Positions 1 to 8,705 are shown, counted from the stretch's first letter. The stretch: 64,000 nucleotides of DNA from Aquamicrobium zhengzhouense (GCF_016124105.1 NZ_JADGMQ010000002.1:186001-250000), one strand, 5' to 3'. Made by a program: numbers and translations. The notes: generated from the letters alone by a model not told the origin.

Positions 1-2
1 TC

Positions 3-941
3 GCAGTCCTCGGATGCGGCTATTGGGGCTCCAATCACATCCGCACGCTCAAATCGCTGGGCGCGCTTCATGCCGTCTCGGACGCCAATATCGCCCGGGC
101 CGAAGGCTTTGCCAGCGAGCAGGACTGCCTGTTCCTGGAGCCCGAGGAGTTGTTCAAGCGCGATGATGTCGATGCTATCGTCATGGCTCTGCCGCCGCAG
201 TTTCATGCAGAGAACGCAATCAAGGCGGTCGAGCACGGCAAGGATGTTCTGGTTGAGAAGCCTATAGCCCTAAACGTGGCGGACGCTGAGCGCGCTGTTG
301 CGGCAGCCAAGGCCAATAACCGGATCTTCATGGTCGGCCATGTCCTGCGCTTCCACCCTGCGTTCGAGAAGCTGAAGGCGCTGATTGATGACGGCGAACT
401 CGGCACTGTGCGATATATCCACTCGCACCGTCTGGGCCTCGGCAAGTTCCATACGGAAAGCGATGCGCTATGGGATCTGGCGCCTCATGATCTCTCGATG
501 ATTCTCGCCATTACGGAGTCTGCACCGACGGAGATTCGGGGCGAGGGGGCAGCGGTCCTCGATCATCTGTCTGACTTCGCCCATCTGCATATGCGCTTCC
601 CGGGCGGTCTGAAGAGCCACCTCTTTGCATCCCGGCTTAATCCCTACCGCGAGCGCCGGCTCACCGTCGTCGGCACGAAGGCAATGGCGGTCTTCGATGA
701 TATGGAGCCATGGGACCGCAAGCTGGCGATCTACCGCCATGCGGTGTGGCAGGACAGCGGCCATTGGGCGTTCACGATGAACGAGCCGAATTACGCCGAG
801 GTCGCCTCGGGCATGCCGCTGACGCGTGAGTTGGATCACTTCATCGATTGCATCGGTACGCGCGCAGAGCCGCGAACGGGCGGCGAAGAGGCCGTCAACG
901 TCCTGCGCATTCTTACTGCAGGTTCAATCAATCACGATTGA
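3..941 (+). CDS. Gfo/Idh/MocA family NAD(P)-dependent oxidoreductase (5' end outside window)
   Basis: The frame is open from base 3, so the true start lies upstream; 312 residues are visible. The fragment opens on a nucleotide-binding turn (GCGYWGSN, residues 4-11) of a Rossmann fold, and has the family signature EKP at residues 85-87, whose Lys normally helps bind cofactor and substrate. The C-terminal alpha/beta half carries LAPHDLSM, where the His is the usual catalytic region. Members oxidise or reduce sugars, inositols or nucleotide sugars; the GYWG form recalls sugar-nucleotide 3-dehydrogenases, but the substrate cannot be read here. It converges on mnmA. Confidence 0.85.
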   Translation, partial: AVLGCGYWGSNHIRTLKSLGALHAVSDANIARAEGFASEQDCLFLEPEELFKRDDVDAIVMALPPQFHAENAIKAVEHGKDVLVEKPIALNVADAERAVAAAKANNRIFMVGHVLRFHPAFEKLKALIDDGELGTVRYIHSHRLGLGKFHTESDALWDLAPHDLSMILAITESAPTEIRGEGAAVLDHLSDFAHLHMRFPGGLKSHLFASRLNPYRERRLTVVGTKAMAVFDDMEPWDRKLAIYRHAVWQDSGHWAFTMNEPNYAEVASGMPLTRELDHFIDCIGTRAEPRTGGEEAVNVLRILTAGSINHD

Positions 942-970
942 AAAAGCAATGGCCGCCACGCGGCGGCCAT
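941..970 (-). terminator. Rho-independent terminator of mnmA
   Basis: A 9-bp perfect stem with a 4-nt loop (ATGGCCGCC-ACGC-GGCGGCCAT, 949-970) lies between two convergent genes. Read on the minus strand it is followed, after a few bases, by five T (941-945), which fits mnmA. The plus-strand side lacks a T run. Confidence 0.7.
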
Positions 971-997
971 CTGGCAATTCTCGGCGACGTTACGGGC

Positions 998-2188
998 TCA
1001 AGCCGTTCGGTGCATCGCCGGTGAAGCGGTCAGGCGCATCAACATCTCCTCCGCCTCAGCGCCGCGCTCGGTGCGTTCAATGAAGCCGCCACCGTAGACG
1101 CGCGCATTGTCGCCGTCGTGAGAATATAGAACGCATGCCTGTCCGGGAGCGACGCCGCTTTCGCCGTCCGCAAGCTCCACCCAGACAGTGCCACTGCGCT
1201 GGTGAACGATTGCGGGGCGGGGCGGACGGGTTGAGCGAACTTTGGCGTAAAGCTCGATCCCGCTTTCCGGGATATCGGTGATGCTGCCATCCCCAAGCCA
1301 GTTAACGTCACGCAGGTACAGCTTGTGCGTCTCCAGCGCAGTGCGCGGGCCCACAATGACGCGGGCGTTGTCGGCATCTAGGTGCACCACATAGAGTGGC
1401 TCGCCGGAAGCAATGCCGATGCCGCGCCGCTGGCCGATGGTGTAGCGCAAAATGCCTTCATGCTGGCCGAGGATGCGTCCGTCGATATGAACGATGTCGC
1501 CTGGGGTTGCAGCGGCAGGCTTCAGCTTGGCGATGATGTCGGTGTACTTGCCCTGCGGGACGAAGCAGATGTCCTGGCTGTCTTGCTTGTCGGCAACGGA
1601 AAGGCCCATCGCAAGAGCTGCTTCACGCACCTGCGGCTTGGACATGCCGCCAAGCGGAAAGCGCAGGAAATCAATCTGCTCCTGAGTGGTCGCAAAAAGG
1701 AAATAACTTTGGTCGCGATCAGCATCGACCGGGCGGTAGAGCGCGCGATGTGCGCCGTTCGGGGCCGAGCGTACATAGTGGCCAGTTGCAAGGGCATCTG
1801 CGCCAAGCTCGCGAGCCGTCGACAGAAGATCAGCGAACTTTACGGTCTGATTGCAAGCGACACAGGGGATCGGCGTTTCGCCTGCCACGTAGCTTTCCGC
1901 AAAAGGATTGATGACGGCTTCACGAAAGCGCTGTTCGTAGTCAAGGACGTAGTGCGGAATGCCAAGCGTTTCAGAAACGCGGCGCGCGTCATCAATGTCC
2001 TGGCCTGCACAGCAGGAGCCGGCGCGGTGGACCGCTGCGCCATGATCGTAAAGCTGAAGCGTCACTCCGACGACGTCATAGCCTTCCTGTTTGAGAAGGC
2101 CTGCGACGACGGATGAGTCAACGCCACCCGACATGGCAACGACAACGCGGGTGTCTTCGGGGCGTCGGGGCAGGTCTAGGCTGTTCAT
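998..2188 (-). CDS. mnmA: tRNA-specific 2-thiouridylase MnmA
   Basis: MnmA activates U34 of Lys, Glu and Gln tRNAs with ATP and transfers sulfur to give 2-thiouridine. The 396 residues include the PP-loop motif SGGVDSS at 20-26, the first catalytic Cys in [11 protein letters not shown] (about 107-118) and the second in [11 protein letters not shown] (about 205-215), followed by the C-terminal beta domain. The length is usual for the family with a short N-terminal extension. The ATG at 2188 has AAGGA about 10 nt upstream. It is transcribed divergently from sciP and ends at a good terminator. Confidence 0.96.
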   Translation of the reverse strand: MNSLDLPRRPEDTRVVVAMSGGVDSSVVAGLLKQEGYDVVGVTLQLYDHGAAVHRAGSCCAGQDIDDARRVSETLGIPHYVLDYEQRFREAVINPFAESYVAGETPIPCVACNQTVKFADLLSTARELGADALATGHYVRSAPNGAHRALYRPVDADRDQSYFLFATTQEQIDFLRFPLGGMSKPQVREAALAMGLSVADKQDSQDICFVPQGKYTDIIAKLKPAAATPGDIVHIDGRILGQHEGILRYTIGQRRGIGIASGEPLYVVHLDADNARVIVGPRTALETHKLYLRDVNWLGDGSITDIPESGIELYAKVRSTRPPRPAIVHQRSGTVWVELADGESGVAPGQACVLYSHDGDNARVYGGGFIERTERGAEAEEMLMRLTASPAMHRTA

Positions 2189-2373
2189 AATGAAACTATC
2201 CTTGACAAGGGGGCGAGGCTGCTCCTCCTTCCTGTCATGACGCTAATGACTCCGCTGGCACCATAGGTCAAGCACAGACCGGGCCTGCCAAATCAGCTGC
2301 AGCCAGCTCATTTCAATTTGTTTCAATTCCACCCCTAAAACCTAACGGGGGATTCATAAACGTTACCTATGCC

Positions 2374-2388
2374 TTAGCGAGCGCTTAG
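2374..2388. promoter_or_regulatory. CtrA-box-like site upstream of sciP
   Basis: TTAG-N7-TTAG (TTAGCGAGCGCTTAG) fits the TTAA-N7-TTAA consensus of CtrA with one change in each half. It lies 67 bp before the sciP start, and a GATTC (GANTC) site lies at 2351-2355. In Caulobacter sciP is activated by CtrA; binding here is inferred. Confidence 0.5.
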
Positions 2389-2454
2389 GCAAATTTTAAA
2401 GCCGTCGCGCTAACTTCTCCGTGATTGGGTCCTTGAGTTTGTGTAGAGAGTACC

Positions 2455-2730
2455 ATGACCGATCTGGTTAGGCCGCGGGTCAAGTATGTCATCGGACCAG
2501 ATGGCAGCCCGCTTACGATTGCTGATCTTCCTCCGTCCAATACGAGGAGATGGGTGATCCGCCGAAAGGCAGAAGTAGTTGCAGCCGTTCGCGGCGGGCT
2601 GCTCAGCCTGGAGGAAGCGTGTCAGCGCTATAAATTGACTGTGGAAGAATTCCTGTCCTGGCAGGCTTCCATTGACGAATATGGGCTTGCGGGACTGCGC
2701 ACAACGCGGATCCAGCAATACCGGCACTAG
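2455..2730 (+). CDS. sciP: SciP, small CtrA-inhibitory transcription factor (DUF1153)
   Basis: This 91-residue protein shows the conserved SciP pattern: an N-terminal KYVIGPDGSPLT segment, LPPSNTRRWV, then a helix-turn-helix (RRKAEVVAAVRGGLLSLEEA) and the VEEFLSWQ region. In Caulobacter, SciP binds DNA-bound CtrA and blocks recruitment of RNA polymerase at CtrA-activated promoters. Here it sits 1 kb from ctrA with fliJ between them on the other strand, so inhibitor and target are linked. A CtrA-like box precedes it and a strong terminator follows. Length and sequence are typical. Confidence 0.93.
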   Translation: MTDLVRPRVKYVIGPDGSPLTIADLPPSNTRRWVIRRKAEVVAAVRGGLLSLEEACQRYKLTVEEFLSWQASIDEYGLAGLRTTRIQQYRH

Positions 2731-2813
2731 CCATCTCGCGACGCCATCAACGGCAAGCTCGCGGGCTTTCAGTTCCGAAGTGGAAACACAAGGATCTGAG
2801 GAAGTGACAATCA

Positions 2814-2838
2814 AACCCGGCGCTCGCCGGGTTTTTTT
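2814..2838 (+). terminator. Rho-independent terminator of sciP
   Basis: AACCCGGC-GCTC-GCCGGGTT forms an 8-bp stem, followed by a run of T on the plus strand (2832-2838). Confidence 0.88.
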
Positions 2839-2862
2839 GTGCATGCCCTGACCTGAGCCCAT

Positions 2863-2890
2863 AAAAAAACCGGCGAGACGCCGGCTTTTT
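2863..2890 (-). terminator. Terminator of fliJ (bidirectional)
   Basis: AAAAAAACCGGCG-AGA-CGCCGGCTTTTT has a G/C stem flanked by A on the left and T on the right, so it can end transcripts from both sides. It lies just past the fliJ stop on the minus strand, and the sciP terminator is directly left of it. Confidence 0.85.
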
Positions 2891-2912
2891 AAGAAAGATC
2901 TTCAGGGTAGGG

Positions 2913-3293
2913 TCAGCCGATCATTGCTGAACGATCTACCGCATCCGCCTCACGACCGCGCCCGTCACGGCTTTCCAGCATCTGGGCCCGCTCCAGCTCT
3001 GCCTCCGCTTCCTCAAGAAGAGCGCGTGCTGCTTCCTGCTGTTGACGAAGGTCTGCCTGGGAATTGAGAAGGTTGTCCCGCCGCTGGCGCGCTGCCTTGG
3101 CGAAGGTTGGGTAGGCGAAGTGGCTCTCGTCAGTGATCCCAGCCTTCTTCTCTTCCGATGCGATCTGCAGTTCTAATTCTGTGGCCATCCGATCAAAATC
3201 GGCGATCATCATATCCAATTGCGCGAGCTGCTTGCGCTTTTCATTGACTTGAAACTGCTTCAGCCGAACCAGGTTCTCACGTGACTTCATCAC
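2913..3293 (-). CDS. fliJ: FliJ-like flagellar export chaperone
   Basis: A 126-residue, almost wholly helical coiled-coil protein, rich in Lys, Glu, Gln and Arg (LVRLKQFQVNEKRKQLAQLD at the N-terminus). This fits the short FliJ proteins of Rhizobiales, which act as soluble stalk and escort factor of the flagellar type III ATPase FliI. fliI itself is not in the window. The gene is divergent from ctrA and shares its long upstream region, so CtrA control of motility is plausible. The call rests on coiled-coil pattern and position, not on a catalytic motif. Confidence 0.75.
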   Translation of the reverse strand: MMKSRENLVRLKQFQVNEKRKQLAQLDMMIADFDRMATELELQIASEEKKAGITDESHFAYPTFAKAARQRRDNLLNSQADLRQQQEAARALLEEAEAELERAQMLESRDGRGREADAVDRSAMIG

Positions 3294-3722
3294 TCGCTAC
3301 TCCTGCACGCACCGGTTGACCAAACATGGCATACCGGCCGACTCTGCCCCCTCGGACTGAAACGAGTCCGGAAACAAATTACTAAGAACTCTATCGCGCG
3401 GTAACCATTCGTTTACGCGCATTGTTAATCATACGTGAAAGGGCTTAAGGGCGGGTAAAGACGCCGAGGCCGTTCACCGTCGCAAAGTGACTCATGATGA
3501 AGAGCTTGGCGACAGATGTTAAACTAGTACGTTAGAAGTCGATCCTGGAGATTTGCCTTGGTTATCAAAGGGATGCAGCCGGTAGCTGACGCGAACGAAT
3601 ATCGCTTGCAAAGCTGAATCAGATTTTGTTAACCATTATGTGGCAGTATCCGATTCAGGCAATGACCGTTCCGACACCGGACGCTGGCCTAACCCGGATT
3701 CGCGGCGGGAAAGGGGACATAT
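3294..3722. promoter_or_regulatory. fliJ/ctrA divergent control region with GANTC cluster and CtrA-like sites
   Basis: This 429-bp gap holds six GANTC sites (3340, 3364, 3489, 3616, 3652, 3697), where about 1.7 would be expected by chance; GANTC is the target of the cell-cycle methylase CcrM. It also holds CtrA-like elements: GTAA-N7-TTTA at 3401-3415, TTAA-N7-TGAA at 3425-3439, and a TTAACCATT half-site at 3629. The octamer TAACCATT occurs twice. Methylation-controlled, autoregulated ctrA transcription is known in Caulobacter; here it is inferred. Confidence 0.6.
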
Positions 3723-4418
3723 ATGCGCGTTCTGCTCATTGAAGACGATAGTGCGACGGCACAGAGCATCGAGCTGATGCTCAAATCGGAGAGCTTCAAC
3801 GTCTACACCACCGACCTCGGCGAGGAAGGGGTCGACCTTGGCAAGCTCTACGATTACGACATTATCCTGCTGGACCTTAACCTGCCGGACATGTCGGGTT
3901 ACGAGGTTTTGCGCACGCTGCGTCTGTCGAAGGTCAAGACGCCGATCCTGATCCTGTCCGGTATGGCAGGTATTGAGGACAAGGTGCGTGGCCTCGGTTT
4001 TGGTGCCGACGACTACATGACGAAGCCGTTCCACAAGGACGAGCTCATTGCGCGTATTCACGCTATCGTGCGTCGCTCCAAGGGGCATGCACAGTCGGTC
4101 ATCACCACTGGCGATCTGATGGTGAACCTCGACGCCAAGACTGTTGAAGTTGGCGGCCAGCGCGTGCACCTGACTGGTAAGGAATACCAGATGCTGGAGC
4201 TGCTCTCGCTGCGCAAGGGCACGACCCTGACCAAGGAAATGTTCCTCAACCACCTCTATGGCGGTATGGACGAGCCGGAATTGAAGATTATCGACGTCTT
4301 CATCTGCAAGCTGCGCAAGAAGCTCGACGCAGCATCCGGTGGACAGAACTACATCGAAACTGTTTGGGGCCGTGGCTATGTGCTGCGCGAGCCTGAGGAT
4401 ATGCGCGAAAGCGCCTAA
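3723..4418 (+). CDS. ctrA: CtrA, cell-cycle master response regulator
   Basis: 231 residues: a receiver domain (1-120) with acidic pocket D8/D9, phospho-acceptor D51 in LLDLNLPD, S79 and K101, then an OmpR-type winged helix ending in WGRGYVL. CtrA directs cell-cycle, flagellar and envelope genes and is phosphorylated through CckA-ChpT. The C-terminus is ESA, a small hydrophobic-type end that could act as a ClpXP signal as AA does in Caulobacter; this is inference. sciP and chpT lie close by, and a GANTC-rich region precedes the start. Confidence 0.97.
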   Translation: MRVLLIEDDSATAQSIELMLKSESFNVYTTDLGEEGVDLGKLYDYDIILLDLNLPDMSGYEVLRTLRLSKVKTPILILSGMAGIEDKVRGLGFGADDYMTKPFHKDELIARIHAIVRRSKGHAQSVITTGDLMVNLDAKTVEVGGQRVHLTGKEYQMLELLSLRKGTTLTKEMFLNHLYGGMDEPELKIIDVFICKLRKKLDAASGGQNYIETVWGRGYVLREPEDMRESA

Positions 4419-4496
4419 CCGGATCTATCGGGGCGATCGTCAACGTCCCTTGCACGATGGACGGTCGCTGAGACGAGCGTCCAGGGAATGCTTTTC

Positions 4497-4534
4497 AACG
4501 GGCTGCTGACCAGGTCAGTGGCCCGTTTTCGTTT
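4497..4534 (+). terminator. Rho-independent terminator of ctrA
   Basis: AACGGGC (4497-4503) pairs with GCCCGTT (4521-4527) around an inner CTGA/TCAG stem, followed by TTTTCGTTT. It lies about 80 bp past the ctrA stop. Confidence 0.75.
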
Positions 4535-4545
4535 CGCACAGCCGC

Positions 4546-4914
4546 TCAGGCCGCCGCGCTCATTTCGCGGAAGCTGGCAAGCAGTTGATTACGGTCGAAT
4601 GGTTTGAGGATGTAGCCTTGCGCGCCCGCACGCTTAGCCCTCATGATCAGTCCTACATCGAATTCAATCGCGCAGATGAGGATCTGAGGGCGTTTGGGAG
4701 CTGGCATCGCCGCTATGCGTCGAATGAGCTCGATCGTATCGATATCTGGCAGGCCGTAGTCGACGACGATGATGTCCGGCAGATCTGCCGCGCAGTGTGC
4801 GAGGGCTTCGTGCCCGTCTGCAGCTTCGATGACGTGCATGTCACTGCTCGCCAGGATGCGTTTGGCGATTTTGCGGATGACGGATGAATCGTCAACGATC
4901 AAACAGCGCTTCAT
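4546..4914 (-). CDS. Stand-alone CheY-like receiver protein
   Basis: 122 residues forming only a receiver domain, with D8/D9, phospho-acceptor D52 (VVDYGLPD) and K104 (LKPF). The position that is normally Thr or Ser after strand 4 is Ala82 (ILICAIE), so the usual activation switch may be altered. ATG at 4914 (GGGGG about 10 nt upstream) is preferred over an upstream GTG at 4923. It lies downstream of chpT on the same strand, between chpT and ctrA. A role near the CckA-ChpT-CtrA relay is suggested by place only; its kinase is unknown. Confidence 0.85.
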   Translation of the reverse strand: MKRCLIVDDSSVIRKIAKRILASSDMHVIEAADGHEALAHCAADLPDIIVVDYGLPDIDTIELIRRIAAMPAPKRPQILICAIEFDVGLIMRAKRAGAQGYILKPFDRNQLLASFREMSAAA

Positions 4915-5030
4915 TAGGCACACCCCCGCGTCCTATGCCGGAGCGACCCGGCATCAGGAGAGTCTAGGCCGCTGAAGTAAACAACGACGTAAGGGGCGTG
5001 CTGAAAATGCTGTTAACGGATCAGCAGAGC

Positions 5031-5660
5031 CTATTCGGCTGTCAGCGTGATTTCCTCTGCCGAAGCGCGAATGTTGATGGTCATGCCGGCCTCGCGCGCA
5101 AGCAGGATCGTGTAGTAGGGCTGGATGGCGTGGGCGTCGATCGGCTCTTCAGGCTTCACCCCGGAGTGCAGCTCCAGGAAGCGAGCGGGTACACGCACCA
5201 TCGGGCCATTTGCTACAAGCGTGAAACGCGGCGCGGTCTCGAGATCGTGCAACTCGACGGAGAGCTTGCCACCGCGCGGAATCGCTGCATTAGCAATCAG
5301 GATAAGGTTCAGTAGTAGCTTGACCTTATTCTTGGGCAGATATGCCCTGCCGCCGCTCCATTCGAATTCCGGCTTCTCGTTGGCAAGGAACGATTTTGCG
5401 ACAGCTTCGGCATCACCTGTGTCGATCTGCATTCCGGCAGAGCCGGCAGCTCCGAAAGCCAGTCGCGCAAACTGCAGACGCGCGGAGGCGTTCTTGGCGC
5501 TGCTGCGAATGAGGCGCATTGCGTCTTCGTCCGCGCCACCCTCATCAAGCAGCTCAAGCCCGTTATTAATTGCTCCAACGGGAGAAATGATGTCGTGGCA
5601 CACCCTGCTGCAGAGAAGCGCTGCAAGTTCCGGCGCGGAAAGGGTGAGAATGTCGGCCAT
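5031..5660 (-). CDS. chpT: ChpT histidine phosphotransferase
   Basis: 209 residues. The N-terminal helical hairpin has the phosphorylated His22 in RVCHDIISPVGAINNG, followed by a degenerate ATPase-like domain without nucleotide motifs, as in ChpT of Caulobacter and Brucella. It passes phosphate from CckA to CtrA and CpdR. The start at 5660 has GAGGGA upstream, and a GAGTC site lies directly before it at 5663. It is divergent from eipA, with a CtrA box between them, so feedback of CtrA on its own phosphorelay is possible. Confidence 0.93.
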   Translation of the reverse strand: MADILTLSAPELAALLCSRVCHDIISPVGAINNGLELLDEGGADEDAMRLIRSSAKNASARLQFARLAFGAAGSAGMQIDTGDAEAVAKSFLANEKPEFEWSGGRAYLPKNKVKLLLNLILIANAAIPRGGKLSVELHDLETAPRFTLVANGPMVRVPARFLELHSGVKPEEPIDAHAIQPYYTILLAREAGMTINIRASAEEITLTAE

Positions 5661-5811
5661 CGAGTCAGATCCCTCTTAGCGAAGTAAATCGAAGTCCGGA
5701 GAGCGCAGCCAAATTGAACCTTGGCGAATCACCTGCCGGGCGGTCGCACATTGGTTACACAGCGCTGCTTCGGGAACAAGGAAATGGCACGACAGCGCGC
5801 GGATGAGCCTC

Positions 5812-5826
5812 TTAGTGAATGGTTAA
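5812..5826. promoter_or_regulatory. CtrA box between chpT and eipA
   Basis: TTAGTGAATGGTTAA is TTAG-N7-TTAA, one base from the full CtrA consensus. It lies 109 bp before the preferred eipA start and about 150 bp before chpT. It shares the TTAACCATTC core (minus strand) with sites before ctrA. Confidence 0.65.
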
Positions 5827-5935
5827 TGATTGGATAAGGTTTCGGCCTTAGTTTTTCCTGGTTCGGCGAGTGGGTGTAGTTGATTTGCCGACGGATTGAT
5901 CCGCCGGTTCCGCCCGACAAAGGAGAATGGAAATC

Positions 5936-6523
5936 ATGTCCTTCAGGCTTTTCCCTCGTGAGCTGTTTCGGCTGACAGTCGGAGCGTTTCTTGCGATGGT
6001 CGTTGCTGTGACGGCACCGGCATCGGCCCAGACAACAAGCGAGACCTATTCCGTTCAGGAAATTGTTGATTCAGGACATCAGTTCTTCGGGGCGACCTCC
6101 GGTGGCCTCGCCGGTGGCATCGAGCAGATATTCTCGTCCTATGGGCTGCCAAATGGCTACATTTTGGGCGAAGAGGGGTCGGGCGCCTTGATCGGAGGCC
6201 TGACCTACGGCGAAGGCACGCTTTACACGAAGAACGTTGGCGATCACGGTGTTTTCTGGCAGGGGCCATCGATCGGCTGGGATTTTGGTGGCCAGGGTTC
6301 ACGCGTGATGATCCTGGTCTACAACCTTAATGGTCTGCACGATCTCTATAACCGTTACGGCGGTGTGGCTGGCTCGGCTTACGTCGTCGCCGGCGTTGGA
6401 TTCAACGTTCTGAAAAACGGCAACACATTGCTTGTCCCGGTCCGCACGGGTCTCGGCGCGCGTCTTGGCGTCAATGTCGGATATCTGAAGCTGACGGATC
6501 GCCCGACCTGGAACCCATTCTAG
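5936..6523 (+). CDS. eipA: EipA, periplasmic envelope-integrity protein (DUF1134)
   Basis: 195 residues with a signal peptide (hydrophobic core GAFLAMVVAVTA, cleavage near ASA-QTT), then a compact beta-rich domain with many Gly (FFGATSGGLAGGIEQIF, IGWDFGGQGSRVM, GLGARLGVNVGYLKL) typical of DUF1134. In Brucella, EipA is needed for envelope integrity and is CtrA-controlled; the gene neighbourhood here is the same. ATG 5936 is preferred because AAGGAG lies 10 nt upstream; ATG 5927 in the same frame is only 1 nt from that sequence. No catalytic residues are evident. Confidence 0.9.
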   Translation: MSFRLFPRELFRLTVGAFLAMVVAVTAPASAQTTSETYSVQEIVDSGHQFFGATSGGLAGGIEQIFSSYGLPNGYILGEEGSGALIGGLTYGEGTLYTKNVGDHGVFWQGPSIGWDFGGQGSRVMILVYNLNGLHDLYNRYGGVAGSAYVVAGVGFNVLKNGNTLLVPVRTGLGARLGVNVGYLKLTDRPTWNPF

Positions 6524-6645
6524 GTCACGGTTCGGCGTAATTCGTCTGAACGCGGCGCACGGCGCTGGATTCCACATGCGCGAATGTGGCACATAGAGCG
6601 CTAGGAGCCGCGCCTGTCGGGCGTGGCATGGAGTGACGGATAATC

Positions 6646-7779
6646 GTGATCCAGACTGCGCTCTTCTTCATTCTGGGCTTCCTGACGGCGACCTTCATTG
6701 CAGTGCTGGTGGCGCCTGCGATCTGGAAGCGCGCGGTAGATCTCACGCGGCGCCGGATCGAGGCGTCGATGCCTCTGAAGCTCAACGAGATCAGAGCGCA
6801 AAAGGATATGGTTCGCGCCGAAGCAGCTGCGGAGATCCGTAAGCTCGAGATGACGATCAAGTCTCTCAAAGAGCGTGAGATCGAGGCTAGCCTCGAAGCC
6901 GAACGGCGCGACCAGGAGATCAGAGAATTGACCCGCGAACGTGCTGAGCGCATCGAGAAGATCGAAGAACTGGTCGCGCGCGCCAGTGAACTCGAGCAGG
7001 CTTTGTCGAGCAGGGTTCACGAGATCGAGGCCTTGGGAGAGAGGCTTGCGACACAGGAGCGCCTGATCGACGAAAAGGCGGCCGAGATCAGCAAGCTCGC
7101 AGAGATGTATGACGAAGCGAGTTTTGCTGCCTCAACCAGGCAGATTGAGCTTGTGGCGCAGGAGGCGAAGATCGAGCAGGTCCGGCAAGATCTCTCTACG
7201 GCCAAGAACGACCGCAACAAGGCTGAGCAGCAGGCGCGCGAGGCGTCCGCCGATCTGAAGGCACAGAAGGTTGAAACTGCGGAGGCGCAGAAGAAGGCGA
7301 CGTCCCTGCAGAAGCAAGTTGACCGGCTGTCAAAGAATCTTGCCGAGCTCGAAGAGAAGCTTGAGCGGCGCGAGCGTGAACTGGCACGGCTCAAGGAAAA
7401 GCGGAAGAGCGATGGCAAGTCGGATCGCGCGCTGCAAATTGAGTTGCGCGAGGAGCAGGATCAGCGCGCAGCTCTGGAAGAGCGTATATCGGTGCTTACC
7501 GCGGAAAATCGTGAGATCCGCAGTGAATTGGGCAAGCTGCGCCGGGAAGGGCTCGACGTCGCTTCTGTTTCGCAGGCAAACGACCGGCTGCGCAGTCAGA
7601 TAAGCGAGCTTGCGGCGGAGGTCGTTGCGCTTACGCTACGGGTCGAAGGGCCGGATTCGCCGATTTCTCGCATTCTCTCGGAAGGCGGCGCCAATGAAGG
7701 GCAGGCTAGCGGCATCAGCCTGGCCGACCGTATCCGCCTGCTTCAACAAACGCCCTCCGCAAAGCGTAAGGCGAGCTGA
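6646..7779 (+). CDS. Inner-membrane-anchored long coiled-coil protein
   Basis: 377 residues. Residues 2-25 form one hydrophobic membrane segment (TALFFILGFLTATFIAVLVAPAI); then comes a nearly unbroken coiled coil, rich in Glu, Arg, Lys and Ala, to about residue 330, and a short C-terminal tail ending in basic residues (AKRKAS). No enzyme motif is present. The start is GTG with GGAG 12 nt upstream. It follows eipA by 122 bp on the same strand. I do not recognise the family; an envelope scaffold or morphology role is a guess from its architecture and neighbours. Confidence 0.85.
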   Translation: MIQTALFFILGFLTATFIAVLVAPAIWKRAVDLTRRRIEASMPLKLNEIRAQKDMVRAEAAAEIRKLEMTIKSLKEREIEASLEAERRDQEIRELTRERAERIEKIEELVARASELEQALSSRVHEIEALGERLATQERLIDEKAAEISKLAEMYDEASFAASTRQIELVAQEAKIEQVRQDLSTAKNDRNKAEQQAREASADLKAQKVETAEAQKKATSLQKQVDRLSKNLAELEEKLERRERELARLKEKRKSDGKSDRALQIELREEQDQRAALEERISVLTAENREIRSELGKLRREGLDVASVSQANDRLRSQISELAAEVVALTLRVEGPDSPISRILSEGGANEGQASGISLADRIRLLQQTPSAKRKAS

Positions 7780-7784
7780 TCGCT

Positions 7785-8591
7785 TTAGCCGCGCCACAGT
7801 CGATGAAGTGCGATTGCTGAGGCAGCGGCGACATTAAGGCTATCAAAGCTATCCGACATCGGGATACGGACCGTATCGAGACGCTGTATCAGATGCGGCG
7901 GCAGGCCGTCGCCCTCGCTTCCCAAGAGGAGAGCGTTTTTCTTCGCCGGGGGCAGGGAAGTGATTTCGTGCTTTCCTTTTGGTGCGAGCGCGACCTGCCG
8001 AAAGCCATGCCGATCAAGCGCTTGAGAAAGCGCTTCAGCGCTTCCTGCGTAGGCGAACGGGACCTTCAAGGCGGCACCGACGGACACACGTATGGATTTC
8101 CGATAAAGTGGATCACAGCAAGTCTGGTCCAGCAGAACCGCATCAGCATTGAAGGATGCGGCATTGCGGAAAATTGAACCGACATTGTCGTGATTGGATA
8201 TTCCTACCATAGCGACGACGAGTGCATTGTCGGGAAGGTTGAGCAGCAGCTCGTCGGGTCCGATCTCGGGGCCGCGGCGGCCAAGTGCCAGTATTCCACG
8301 ATGAATGTGGAAACCGGCGATTTTGTCCATGACGGCCTGCGAAGCAACGTAGACCGGAACATGCGCTGGCGCTCGCGACAGCGTCTCAGCCATGCCAGCC
8401 AGCCGGGATTCGAGTACGAGAACGGAGAAGACTTCGTAACGCTTCGCCGCGAACAGCACGTTCAGGACGACCTTGCCCTCGGCAATGAACATGCCCTGAC
8501 GTCCGATGAGATCGCGCTCACGGATGGCGTGATAAGCTTCGACGCGCGGATCATCGGGGTCGACGATCGGAACTGGCTGCACAGGCATCAT
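7785..8591 (-). CDS. SpoU/TrmH family RNA 2'-O-methyltransferase
   Basis: 268 residues with an N-terminal substrate-binding domain and a C-terminal SPOUT knot. The three SpoU motifs are clear: NVGSIFRN at 136-143, LLLGSEGDGL at 221-230 and IPMSDSFDSLNVA at 243-255. The enzyme methylates ribose 2'-OH in tRNA or rRNA using SAM bound in the knot; the target base cannot be told. It converges on the coiled-coil gene with only 5 bp between the stops and no evident terminator. ATG codons at 8591 and 8588 are both possible starts. Confidence 0.93.
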   Translation of the reverse strand: MMPVQPVPIVDPDDPRVEAYHAIRERDLIGRQGMFIAEGKVVLNVLFAAKRYEVFSVLVLESRLAGMAETLSRAPAHVPVYVASQAVMDKIAGFHIHRGILALGRRGPEIGPDELLLNLPDNALVVAMVGISNHDNVGSIFRNAASFNADAVLLDQTCCDPLYRKSIRVSVGAALKVPFAYAGSAEALSQALDRHGFRQVALAPKGKHEITSLPPAKKNALLLGSEGDGLPPHLIQRLDTVRIPMSDSFDSLNVAAASAIALHRLWRG

Positions 8592-8705
8592 GTCTCAAGC
8601 GAAATTTTCACGATTGCGCACCCATAGCTGACAGTGCGCAAAGGTGAAATGCCTGACGGGTTTTCTCTGCGGCTCAAGCTCCGAGGATGACGCTAATTGT
8701 GTCGA

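Noticed and set aside
3636-4253. 205-codon frame antisense to ctrA
   Set aside because: Covers the ctrA promoter and receiver domain, with no protein-like motif; shadow frame.
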